Assembly (NCBI GenBank): GCA_033439255.1 | Contig: CM065886.1 | Span: forward strand, 1,426,001 to 1,490,000 | Length of the DNA: 64,000 bases | Direction: 5' to 3' | From: Hericium rajendrae | Lineage: Eukaryota; Basidiomycota; Agaricomycetes; Russulales; Hericiaceae | Shown: in pieces, positions 1 to 10,224 of the stretch | Numbering within the stretch: position 1 is the first letter of the stretch | Layout: every line of letters begins with the position of its first letter | Notes under the pieces: model-generated | What the model saw: only the letters and a program-made list of their open reading frames with translations | Told to the model about the DNA's origin: nothing | Databases searched by the model: none | Program-made: the position numbers and the translations under genes

Positions 1-815
1 TTGTTGTAAAGGCCTAACGGCGACATGCATCCGCGCATTCATGTAAGCGCAGCACTTGCAGTGTCATTTCGAACGCGTTCATTTTGGTGCAGGGCTCAGC
101 CTGCAGACATTGAGATGATCCTTATCATACTCATGCATCCACCGGCTCCAAGTTGAACCTACGTAGGCAATTAACCACCGATCCACGATCTAACATATCG
201 ATGCTTGAATGCTTCAACGCCATGGTAAGAAGTGCGAAGATCGACTACCAGCTGGCCTCCTTTGGCAGCGCGTGGGTTGATGTGCGCGATCCGTGCAAGC
301 GTACGATGAGCTGGACGTGCAGAAAGCTGAGACCGCAGGGGATAAGATTGTCGCCGGGTGGGTGAAGCCTGTTCGACTCTGCTTCCAGTGATGCTCGGGT
401 GGATATGTCTGCTAATATTAAGGTTGAGTTTGTTTGGGACGTCGAAATTCAGCGTTGACAAGTTATCCATGTATATCATGAGGATTTCCATCTCCATGCA
501 TCTTTCCACTTTCCACTTTCCACTGGAGGAGCAATTCTAATTTATCGAATTGAAAATCGGGCTCGAAATCTTGTGTACATATGTTAGGATCAGAAGCTGA
601 TGGTAAACAGATGACAACAACCGCTTTGCACCGAAGTGTTACGTCATGGCATGATCTCAGTGCGTTCCTGCCTTGTTGTCGACGCTGAAGTACTGACCAG
701 TAGTACTGACCACTGGTAGTCAGAAGTTTCAATTGTGCGTATTTATTTCCTCTGATTTCATAGCTATGGTTCCATTCAGACAAATCGCCCAGCATTGCGA
801 TAATCCATCAACATC
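1..815. other. Intergenic, no gene recognised
   Basis: Only short, overlapping open frames without recognisable motifs are present. The last part is the upstream region of the SET/MYND gene. I see no RNA gene or repeat. Confidence 0.5.
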
Positions 816-3008
816 ATGTCCTTCTCGGACGTAAAAGCCCAAAGGCAATCCAAGCAGTCGAAATCCTTCATCAACGCAAAGGCTGGGGAGGCATCTAAGG
901 CGAACGCTTCCAATGCTTCCATCGTAGAACACGGGAGCGCACAAATAGAAGCCGTGCCAGATGAGGCCGGTCTTTACAATGTTTTGCCGTCGTACTTGGA
1001 GGTCCGAAGTTCCCCAGAGAGAGGTCGTGGAATATACGTCAAAGAAAGGATCAAGAGAGGTGAGTCTTGATATTTTTGCACGGTGATAGCCAACTTAAAG
1101 TTTTGCGTCATAGGAGCGATATTGTTCGCAACGAAGCCCCACGTTCATGTCTTGTCCACGCGAAATCTAGAACATTTTTGCTCAGCATGTGCCGCACCTG
1201 CGCCAGAGACAGGCCTGAAGCGCTGTACGCGTTGTCGTGTCATATTCTATTGCAATGCCGTATGTGTATTCATGCTTATGGTGTGTCGCGGGTCCCTTAA
1301 GTTTACGAATCCGATAGGCATGTCAAAACGGTGATTGGGCACTCCACAAGCAAGAGTGCGCAGCTATCCAAAGATGGGCCGCCGGCGCACCGTCTCCCGA
1401 CGTGGCTATCCCAGCCGAGCCCATACGGTGTCTTGGTCGTGTTCTCTGGAAGAAGCAGAAAGAGGGCAAGAACAGCGTGTGGGTACGTCCTGAGAATGCG
1501 TTCTCATCTGCTCACCTGATTGTTTATACTTTCCAAAGGTACGCGAGATCGACGCGATGCAGTCAAGTATGTCGGATAGGTAGTGAAAGACGGAAGTAAA
1601 GCTGACATTGGATAAGACAGAAGATCATTGGACCCATCCGTCGCTGAGGCACACACCCATTTCGCCCACTCCGTCATTCGCTACCTCGGACTCACTGCTC
1701 CCGAAGAGCTCGGTGCATATGGCATCTCCAGCGCCGCCGAAATCGTCGATCTTACGTCGCGGGTACGTCGTCCCCAACCTGCATATCACGCATTCGGACA
1801 CTGACGAGAACTGCGAAGTTCACGACAAACTCCATAACATTGACGGCTCCGTCGCTGACCCCGATAGGCGTGACGGTCTCGCCGCCGGTAGCCTTGATCA
1901 ATCACTCTTGCGACCCGAATGCTGTCGTCGTTTTTCCGCGCGCCTCAGGCATTCCCTCGGCGCAGGAGCCTTTGATGCATGTCGTTGCAATTCGAGATAT
2001 TCCCGAGGGCGAGGAGGTATGTTATAGTCGCCTTTGATGGCTCTATTTTCCGGACGGTTGACGACATATGGCAGGTGTACACGGCATATATCGATACGAC
2101 AGTCCCACGTGCGCTGCGACGGCATGCGTTGCAGACCCAGTATAGCTTTAATTGTCATTGCACTCTATGCGGGGCGACGGACTCTGAGGATCTGAGGGAA
2201 TCTATGCTATGCCCGAAGAACTGTGGTGGAACATGTCCCTTGCCGACTGAAGGTTCGTTCTCTCTTGGATGTTATTCCTACCTAGTTTCAATGGTCTGCA
2301 GAGGATCCTCTGGTTCGGTGCAGAAAATGCAAGGCGGCTGTCTCGAAGACAGATGAAGTGCTCGATGCTCTGCGTATCGGCCAGGAGGCCCTCGACAAAG
2401 CAACTTCGCTTCAGTTCTCAGGTGCGTCCACCTCATTTCTCGCTATGAGAGCATTTCTCAACCAGTACTACGCCCCAACAGACCTGCCTAAAGCCCTCCA
2501 GCTCACAACGAACATCCTCCCCATTCTCTCCTCCGCCAGCCTCCATCCGTCCTCGCACCCCTACCTTGCCCTCACGCGTCTGCACCAGTCCCTCCTCCTC
2601 GCGTCCTTCCCGCCCACGATCACGCAGGACGCGCTGGACACCGTCATCCGCGCGACCTCTGCATCCGTCACGGGCCTTTCCGCGCTGCTCGTTCCAGGCC
2701 ATCCGATCCGCGCACTCGCGCTTGCGGAGCTCGGCAAGCTGCTCGCGGTTGATGAGCCCGTGCCGAACCCCACCGTCACGACGTTCCCGCCCTCGGGCCC
2801 GCAGCGCCTGCAGCTCGCGTACGAGACGCTCGTGCGCGCGCGCGAGGAGCTGTGCGTCGGGTTTGGGGAGCGGAACGATGGCGGCGAAGTCGGGCGCGAG
2901 GTGCGGGAGATGGTGGTCCGCGTGGAGAGGGAGCTCAGCGCATGGAAGCAGGGTGTGAGGAATGTGATCGAGGACACGCCAGCCATGAGGGGCGGTGCGC
3001 GGAAGTAG
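816..3008 (+). CDS. SET and MYND domain protein (SMYD-type lysine methyltransferase)
   Basis: This is a multi-exon gene. Exon 1 (816-1059) holds the first part of the SET domain, including a GRGIYV motif. A 54-bp intron (1060-1113) follows. Exon 2 starts a MYND zinc finger (paired cysteines around FCSACAAP and LKRCTRC, then YCNA), completed after the intron 1260-1317 by ACQNGDWALHKQEC. Further short exons lead to the SET core: INHSCDPNAVVVF near 1899-1937, the S-adenosylmethionine/substrate signature. A cysteine-rich post-SET motif (FNCHCTLCG) is near 2150. The C-terminal part (2358-3008) looks like the helical TPR-like tail of SMYD proteins. The family methylates lysines on histones or other proteins. 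All key motifs are present, so the gene looks intact. The exact substrate cannot be read from sequence. The start is the first ATG before the SET part. Confidence 0.85.
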
Positions 3009-3507
3009 ATGCGGTCAGTAGAGCCATGCAACGTGATGTGGCGGTCTTGGTTTCCGCTCTGTGCAGATGGATGTGAGGTGTTCGTCCCGCTCGGCTTATA
3101 ATAAGATCCGAGATGGCATCGATGCGGTCAATGGGATCGTGGGCCTGAAGGCTATTACCCTGGCTTCGCCTATGTGGAACAGATTTCCTCTGCTGAAACA
3201 GAGACCTCACATCTCTGGTGTCTTCGGATCGTTCACCCCCTGTTGCTATCCCGTCAGACTCACCGTATCTATCTTGACCATGCATACGTTGACCGCGCAT
3301 AGCCTAAAAACCGATCCTGGATATGGAAATCGGTCACGAATCGTGTTCTGGATAAGTCCACTCAGAAAACTATAATCATGAATTGAGAAAGGCGAGAGGA
3401 CAGGGAAAGGTATCTTGAAGTCGTCAGACGGTCGTAGAGAGTAGCTCCCTAGAGAGTAGCAAAACAATTAGACAAATACAAAGAGCACAACTACGAGCTC
3501 GTTAATG
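3009..3507. other. Convergent intergenic region
   Basis: This is the 3' region shared by the SET/MYND gene (+) and the Mob gene (-). No coding potential is recognised. Confidence 0.5.
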
Positions 3508-5505
3508 TCAGCCAGTAGCTTCTGCTTCCTGGGGCTCCACTGGTTTTTCTTCGGTGCTGGTGACCTCCTCTGCCTTAGGGACCTCGACTGCACCTTCCGA
3601 CTCTGTCATTTTCTGTTCCTTCTCGTCACCCGCCGCAATATCGTCGGCGCCAGGTTCTGCACTCGACTCACTGGGTGCAGGCTTGGGAGCTGCAGCAGGG
3701 GTGTCCGGAACGTCCGAAGCGTCTGTCATATCGACTGCCTTGACTTCGTCAGCCGCCTCAAGCTTCTCCTCAACTGCCTCATGCTTCTCCTCAACTGCCT
3801 CATGCTTCTCCTCAGTTGCCTCATGCTTCTTCTCAGCTGCCTCACGCTTCTCCTCAACAGCTGGTATCTCATGCACAACGGGGGCCGTCTCCGCCTTTGA
3901 AGGTTCGTCCAGAGGCACCTCGTCCACAGCATCATGCGAGTCCTTGCCTAGCTCTGTCTGCGTTTCATCCTCCTCCTCAGCAGCCTCCTCGTGGTGCTCT
4001 TCCTCGTGCTCCTCATGCTGCTCCTGTTCGTGAGCTGGTTCAGCATCATAAGGCGGTGCCTGAACCGCTTGCGGCTCAGGCTGGGAGGTAACCGCGGCGG
4101 CCGTTTGCCTCGGTGGCTCCTCGCGCTCGCGTGCCAACGCTGGATCGACACACGAGAAATCGTCGTCCAGCGTCCGTTCCGGAATAGCAGCCGTCTGGAC
4201 CTCCGGCTCCGGCCGCGTCTCCTCCTCGAACGCAGGGGGGGCATGTGCCGTATCCGGCGCAGGCGCTGGGATGGAGAGCGATATCTCCTCCGGCTCGGGC
4301 GCGGACTCCCTCGCCATAGACGTCACGCGCGGCCGGAAGGGCGAGTGCCTGCTGGGATCGTGGATGTCCTCCTCGGGTTCGCCGCGCGCGAGCTCCTCCG
4401 CGACATTCCACGCCTCACTGAACACCATCGTGTCCGTGCGGCTGCGGCCCTTGCGCGGGCTGGGGTTGCGCTCGACGGGCGCGGACTGCGGCTGCCCGAG
4501 GCCGAGGCCGCCGTCGAAGCGGCCCTCGGTGCCGCGCCCGCGGTCGTCGTCTCCCGGCCGCGACGCGAGCTTCGGGTCGAGCGCAGCGCCGAGCAGGCGC
4601 GGGGGCTCCGCGTCCTCGGTGGAGCGGCTCGGGATGACGAGGAACTCGGTCGGCACGAGATCGAATTTGGAGGTGAGCGCGAGGAAGCGCGCGTAGAGCG
4701 AGGATTCGGCCTCGCACTGCTCGAAGATCTCGCGGTGGTGGAAGTATGCATGCGCGAAGATGCGGCCGAGGCGCCGAGCGAGGGAGTTAAAGTGGCGTAG
4801 GGATGTCTGGGGAATGCTAATGCTGCACAAATGGTCAGGTATTGATGGGTAGACGCATATCCAGCGACTAACCGCGATGGAAAGGCTCTCGGGGAGTTCA
4901 GGAGAGCTGTCGCGCTATCGACGGTGTGAAGAATGTAATCAATGGCGCAGCATGACTGTGTGGTACCATTAGACCAGTAGTGCAGGTGGATATAACATAT
5001 ATTTATACCTCCATGTTGCTGTCATTTCCGTGAGCGACGCAAAGATACTGCCATTCGCCCGCTTTCATCTCCGGACATGTCTGTCGTGTACATTCCTGCT
5101 GCAGACTCGTTATAAGAGGATGCGAAAGATCCTGGGCGAGCCGTCTGAACAAGATATATCATGACCTTATCCATAGGAAAAGCGTTCTGATACTGACCGT
5201 AGTTGTTCATATGCCCAGCAAGCTGGATCCACTACGACGTCGCCTTTGCCTTCTTCTCCGCTCTCCTTGTCCTCCGTGGACGTCGTTTCACTCTGGTTTG
5301 AATCTGACAAACTCTCTTTTTCGCCCCGTCGACCCGGTATTGACACGATCTTCTCCACGTCGTGGACGTCGAGTCGTACGAGGAGCGAAATGTACTCCTG
5401 CAACTGGAACGCGCTGTCCAAAGATGAAAGTGGCGGGAGCTCTTTGACCGGATAGAAGGTCGAGATTCGCGATCCCTTGCGCGGCCGCTGGATTGTCGCC
5501 GACAT
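3508..5505 (-). CDS. Mob4/phocein-like protein with long acidic C-terminal tail
   Basis: The start is ATG at 5505. Exons joined by eye give a Mob1/phocein domain: N-terminal ELPPLSSLDSAFQLQEYIS, then VDPACWAYEQLR, a zinc-ligand stretch (QQECTRQTCPEMKAGEW, LCVAHG), CCAIDYILHT, LLNSPRAFPSR, and the HAYFHHREIF block that supplies the histidine ligands. The order and motifs match Mob4/phocein, a subunit of STRIPAK phosphatase-kinase complexes, better than Mob1. Introns include one of about 50 bp beginning GTATAAAT near 5010 and one beginning GTTAGTCG near 4880. After the domain the last exon (3508 to about 4830) encodes roughly 350 extra residues rich in Glu, Pro and Ala, with seven-residue repeats. 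Typical Mob proteins are about 220 residues, so this tail is unusual. Its function is unknown. Confidence 0.83.
3760..3861. repeat. 21-bp tandem repeat in the Mob tail
   Basis: About five units of the type ATGCTTCTCCTCAACTGCCT(C) follow one another. On the minus strand they encode repeats of the form EEKHEAV, likely a short charged helix or coiled coil. The unit length is a multiple of three, so copy-number change would keep the frame. Confidence 0.8.
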
Positions 5506-5901
5506 GATTCCCGTGAGTCGTTAGTAGCGCTGTCAGTCGTCACCGTCGTCGCCAGCGTTCTCCACGACGTGTGAGCGTTGACGCGGACGAGCGAGCGCGT
5601 AAGGCGGTTCAATTCGCGTGAACGCCGTACCGAAGTTGCCTAATTGGTAACCTTCACCCGACGCAATTTGAATCCGTCCATTTGCTTCGAATCTCCCGTC
5701 CATGACACGGCAGATAATGTCGGGGATGACATAGTTTCCAACGTAGCGGCATAGCTGTTCTATGCTGCCGATTCTTATCATAGCATTTCTTATCTGGCGA
5801 CATGTTTCTCAGCGCTGGAAGGAAGACCGGTGGCCAGGTGCTCCATGACCATGGGATGCTAATCTGTTATCAAATGATCCCAGGGTTCGCAACAGACCAC
5901 C
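5506..5901. promoter_or_regulatory. Divergent upstream region (Mob gene / amidase gene)
   Basis: These 396 bp separate two genes that run away from each other, so they should hold both promoters. No clear TATA box was picked out. Confidence 0.4.
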
Positions 5902-7891
5902 ATGTTGTCCTACCTTGCCCATCGGCGTGCGTGGTGAGTGCTGTTACTTTTGCTTACTGTCAACTGACACGGTCAAGCCGCACGAAGCAGGAGGAGCGTG
6001 AGATCAGGATTAAGAGCCTGAAGTCGTACTATCGCGTTCCAATAACAGCTCGGGAGAAGAATATCTTGGGACAGCCCGTTTCTAAGGTCGTTGCGAATGT
6101 GCAATCGGGAAAGCTTGAGCCTCAGGATATCCTTCGCGCTTATGGCAAGAAGGCGCTGAAAGCCCATGAAGAGACAAACTGCTTGACCGAGGTCATGATC
6201 GCAGAGGAATGGGCGGAAAACTGCAATAAGCAAGGCCCTCTGGCGGGAATGCCTGTTAGCCTAAAGGACACGGTCGGCGTGGTCGGCTTTGATTCCTGCA
6301 TTGGCTACTCCTCGTGGGTGGGCAAGCCGTTCACAAAAGATGCAGCTTTGATCAGACTGTTGCGCGATGCTGGCGCAGTTCCCTTCGTCAAGACGAATGT
6401 TCCGATTACGCTTATGTCCTTCGAGTCGTCTTCTGATGTCTGGGGACGGACTTCGAACCCGCACGCGAAGGGCTACACTCCCGGAGGCTCCACTGGAGGC
6501 GAAGCTGCTCTGCTCGCATACGGAGGTTCTCGCCTGGGCATAGGAACAGATGTTGCTGGATCTGTTCGTACTCCCGCACATTACAGCGGCATCTACACAA
6601 TAAAGGCATCTATGTCCCGTTTTCCGAAGGCGGGCAATGCCTCTGCGATGGTTGGACAAGAAGGCATTCCGCCCGTCTACTCGCCGATGACGAGGACACT
6701 GGATGATCTCGAGTATTTCTGGAAGGCAATAGTCAGCATGAAGCCGTGGGAGTACGATCCATATGTGAGTTTTTTCATCCTCGGCTCTTGACCAGCATAG
6801 ATATCCATGCATGTGTCCGCAGTGCGCACCAATTCCATGGCGGGAAGTGGACCTTTCCAAGAGAGCTATCAGATGGGGTGTTATCTGGGATGACGGTCAG
6901 TGTCTGCGTGTCGCTCACACTGTCTCCTTACCCTGAGCGTGCTTCAGGCGTCGTAGCGCCATCGCCGGCATGCAGTCGCGCTCTTCAAGAAGTTGTGTCA
7001 ACATTGAAGGCGAATGGTCATGATGTGATCACTATGTACGTCGATACTTTAGCAAGCCGCTAAACCCGCAAAGCAGAATCACGCTGATGTCCGGCCATAG
7101 AAACCCGCCGAGTCCATTCGAGGCTTTGAAAGTAGGCTCACAATTGGTGGCGAACGCAAGTATGTGACAAGATACTCTCATTTTACCATCTGGCTGATAT
7201 TTCCGATCAGTCGTCACTGCAACCTCCCACATCGGCTTCTGGGAGAGCAACGATCCCGGCGTGGCGATGGCGGTGCTGCCCCTTCGCCTTCCACGCTTCA
7301 TCAACAAGCTTCATGCGTGGTTCAGACGCTACATCCTGCGCGACCCCTTATACGCCGATCTGATCGAAGGCTGGAGCGTTAAGGACGGCCAGGAGTTCTA
7401 CGCACTCATTGGGAAGCGTGAAGCCTATCGTCAGGAATGGCACGAGTTCTGGAAAGAGCAGGACCTCGACTTCGTGTTGACCGTGCCGAACGCGATGCCC
7501 GCGATGAAGCATGGAGGCGGGAAGCTCGGGTGGAAGTCCTGCGGATACACGTTTTTGTTTAATGTCGTGCGTATCATCATCAGTGTTCTGCTGGATTGCC
7601 GCGCGAGGGCGTGACGCTGACACCTTCGCGAAGCTTGATTACAGCGCTGGCGTGCTGCCCATTACGCACGTCGACCGCGCACTCGACGCGCTTCTGCCTG
7701 GCTTTCGGCCGAGGAATGGCATCGAATCACACGCATATGGACTGTATGACGCCGACGACATGCATGGACTGCCTGTAGGCGTTCAAGTGGTGGGCCGACG
7801 CCTTGAGGAAGAGAAGGTGCTCGAGGGGATGAAGATCGTTCACAGCTTGATGGAGAAGGAGGGCAAAGCATATCAGTTGCTCGAGAAATAA
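5902..7891 (+). CDS. Amidase-signature family hydrolase (fungal fatty-acid-amide/acetamidase type)
   Basis: The start is ATG at 5902. Exon 1 (5902-5933) joins exon 2 at 5978 after a 44-bp intron and reads into RTKQEEREIRIKSLK. The amidase signature is complete by eye: the catalytic lysine in MPVSLKDTVG, the glycine/serine loop YTPGGSTGGEAALLA, and the nucleophile serine in GTDVAGSVRTPAHYSG. The middle (about 6765-7260) is cut by several short introns. The C-terminal exon carries LDYSAGVLPITHVD and DDMHGLPVGVQVVGRRLEEE, typical of this family, and ends at 7891. Such enzymes hydrolyse carboxamides to acid and ammonia or amine with a Ser-Ser-Lys triad. Substrate is unknown. No signal peptide is evident, so it is probably intracellular. 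Confidence 0.87.
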
Positions 7892-8304
7892 GTACATATG
7901 ATATCCAGACTTGGACCGGGCAGTAAGAAAAGTGGATACGCAGGTGCATCGGACGAAATATGTGTTGTAGTTTGGAAGAGAAATAAACGAATGGAGGTAT
8001 GCTAATCAACGTTGCCAAAAGTCTACGCGTGTCCACAGCGAAATGTCTTTCAAAACGTGAATGAGTGGACCGTTCTTCCAGGGATTTGTACACGCAAATG
8101 CGAGATACGTAAAATACAACAACCAGTTCTCTGGTCCGAAAGAGCCAACGTTCGGAAAGCGAGAGTAGGATCCAAAACCACTGAGTAAACATATTGGCTT
8201 TAGGGATACGTCATTCGAAAATGAGGAGGTACTCACGAAAGCGATAGTGTGACTAAACCATGATGATAGATACTCCGATAGATGTGCAGATTAGCGGCGA
8301 AATG
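7892..8304. other. Convergent intergenic region
   Basis: This is the 3' region of the amidase gene and of the next gene on the minus strand. No coding feature is seen. Confidence 0.5.
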
Positions 8305-10086
8305 CTATTTCAACTTCATCCCCCTCAATTGCGGGATGACCTCCTCCAGCTTCTCCACGTGGTTTCGGCGACCGCGAGCGACCACGATCAGCTCCGCTGA
8401 GCTATCCGTCGCGGGATCAGGCGAGGGCGATGCGCTGCGACCCACCTTGCGTGGTGCGCGGTAGCCATCAACGCGTCCACCTGGGCGAGGCGGTCCCCAG
8501 ACCGAGGGCCTGGAGATGCCCGCGGACAGCACGTCCATAGTGGCCTCTCGTCCCCCTCTATATGAGGAAGACGACGGGCCAGCTTGTGAAGGTGCCTGGG
8601 ATGGTGTAGGAATGGCGGGTAGCTGACGACGAGGCGTAGTAGCCTCGCTGGGCTGACGCAGGTATGCCGGGTTTGTGTTTAGGGTTAATGGGATTGGCGA
8701 TTGCACGAGCGTCGTATGGCTGGGGATAGGCGCGGTCGGAAGCGGGCGCTCCAGCTCGGGTAAATCAAAACTCTTTTTCGGCGGCGTCGTGGGCGCCGAT
8801 ATGGGCGTCTTGGAGAGACGCTTGGAGGACTGCGACTGCGAAGCCACGGGGATGCGCGATGGGCCCGACTTGTTCTCCGAAGTCGCACGGCGCAGATCCG
8901 ATTCTGAGGTGGGCGTTGGCGTTGATCTGGATGAGGATGGCAGCGACTGTGATGGGAGGGGAGGAACTGGTGGATGCTTGGGATTGGGGGTACCAAGAGC
9001 TTTCGCTTTGCCTTTGCCCTTGTCTGATGCATTCGACGGAGTTCGCGAGCGATGACCTGGCTCCGAGGCTGCCGGAGACTTCGCCTTTTTGCTCTTGTCT
9101 GATGAGTTGGACAGCGTCCGTGAACGATGGTGACGCGTCGAGGGTGCGGAGGGTATGGCAATCATAGCAGGTCGGTTCTTCACTCGGCCCTTATCCGAGG
9201 ATACTGACTGCGAGCGCAAGCGCATGGCGTCTGCGCCTGTAAGTTGCGCAGGAGAAGAGGCCGTCGTCACCGCCGACCTCTCTGAAAAGGGTTTGCTCGC
9301 GACAGATGCGTCGCTCCCTGTCCTCGCCCTTGTCGCTACGGACCCATTCCTTGACCTATACGAAATCGGCGACATGGCCGACGTCGCAGATGATGGCGGC
9401 CAGTACATCGATGATGACCGTGACTCGGGGGCTGACCCTGTCGATGGACGAGTAAACCGGGAGAGTGCGGACCATGCGCTCGTCGGTGTAGTCGCATCAC
9501 TTGACCCTTCCCTGTCATTGTCCCGCTCGGTATGCGGATCGTGTTCCGGTTTTGCAAAGGAGGCGATGACTCCGTGTGACGCCCATGGGGGTAGAGATTC
9601 ATCTTCAGGCTTGCGCCCACAGTCGATGGGGCGATGAATTCGGGACAGTCGAAGAGCTCGGATACTCTCCTTCATGGGATTGAATTCGATATGCACGGCG
9701 GTGGGTGTGGGCGGGAAGTTGAAGCTATCATGATGGGGCTCCTTGGTCGACGTCGGGTGTAATGGGGATTCGACGCGGAGACTTGTCTTAGATCCATGAG
9801 GTGACGGCAGGTCGACGACAGTGGTTAGATGGTCCTCCTCAGGACAAATCGCTAGGACTGGAAAGTTGGCGCTTTCATCTAAGCTCTCGCCTAACGAATG
9901 CGCAGGCGGGTGCGTGGAGCGACGACGACGAGATCCCCCAAAGACAGCCGAGCCCGAGCCACTGAAAAGGCCAGAAAACATTCGCCTGCGCTTCCCATGT
10001 GATGAGCTTTGTGCTGGGGCTTCATGCTCAGTGTCAAGTGGTGGAATATATATGGGCTCGGGAAATGAGGATACGGAGAGGGCCAT
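8305..10086 (-). CDS. Ser/Pro-rich protein of unknown function
   Basis: A single long open frame of about 593 residues is read from ATG 10086. The same frame is open to an earlier ATG at 10224. I prefer 10086 because the extra 46 residues look like translated leader. The protein is low-complexity: rich in Ser, Pro, Arg and Thr, with a basic stretch (GKRRRMFSGL; SRRRR) near the N-terminus that could be a nuclear signal. There are many SP/TP and RSRT motifs, and a more ordered C-terminal end (ELIVVARGRRNHVEKLEE, IPQLRGMKLK). No enzymatic domain, signal peptide or membrane segment is visible. Proteins like this in basidiomycetes are usually annotated as hypothetical. Length and unbroken frame support a real gene. 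Confidence 0.7.
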   Translation of the reverse strand: MALSVSSFPEPIYIPPLDTEHEAPAQSSSHGKRRRMFSGLFSGSGSAVFGGSRRRRSTHPPAHSLGESLDESANFPVLAICPEEDHLTTVVDLPSPHGSKTSLRVESPLHPTSTKEPHHDSFNFPPTPTAVHIEFNPMKESIRALRLSRIHRPIDCGRKPEDESLPPWASHGVIASFAKPEHDPHTERDNDREGSSDATTPTSAWSALSRFTRPSTGSAPESRSSSMYWPPSSATSAMSPISYRSRNGSVATRARTGSDASVASKPFSERSAVTTASSPAQLTGADAMRLRSQSVSSDKGRVKNRPAMIAIPSAPSTRHHRSRTLSNSSDKSKKAKSPAASEPGHRSRTPSNASDKGKGKAKALGTPNPKHPPVPPLPSQSLPSSSRSTPTPTSESDLRRATSENKSGPSRIPVASQSQSSKRLSKTPISAPTTPPKKSFDLPELERPLPTAPIPSHTTLVQSPIPLTLNTNPAYLRQPSEATTPRRQLPAIPTPSQAPSQAGPSSSSYRGGREATMDVLSAGISRPSVWGPPRPGGRVDGYRAPRKVGRSASPSPDPATDSSAELIVVARGRRNHVEKLEEVIPQLRGMKLK

Positions 10087-10224
10087 AGTGACTGACTGGT
10101 AGGAACAGAAGGTCTTGGGAGAATGTGAGAAACAATGAGCGACAGAAGTGAGACTGAAAGAGCGGAGGATAGGCTCGAGGCCCAAGGACGAGACCGCCGG
10201 GAAAGAGACGCGGCTAGAATCCAA

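Noticed and set aside
5533-5781. 82-codon frame on the minus strand upstream of the Mob gene
   Set aside because: No motif, and it lies in the expected divergent promoter region. More likely chance.
5802-7891. Secondary-metabolite or catabolic gene cluster (amidase, DLH, permease)
   Set aside because: The genes are far apart, on both strands, with unrelated housekeeping-type genes between them. No backbone enzyme or pathway regulator is present.
10087-10224. Start of the Ser/Pro-rich protein at 10224
   Set aside because: The extra 46 residues look like translated leader. ATG 10086 is preferred, although 10224 cannot be excluded.
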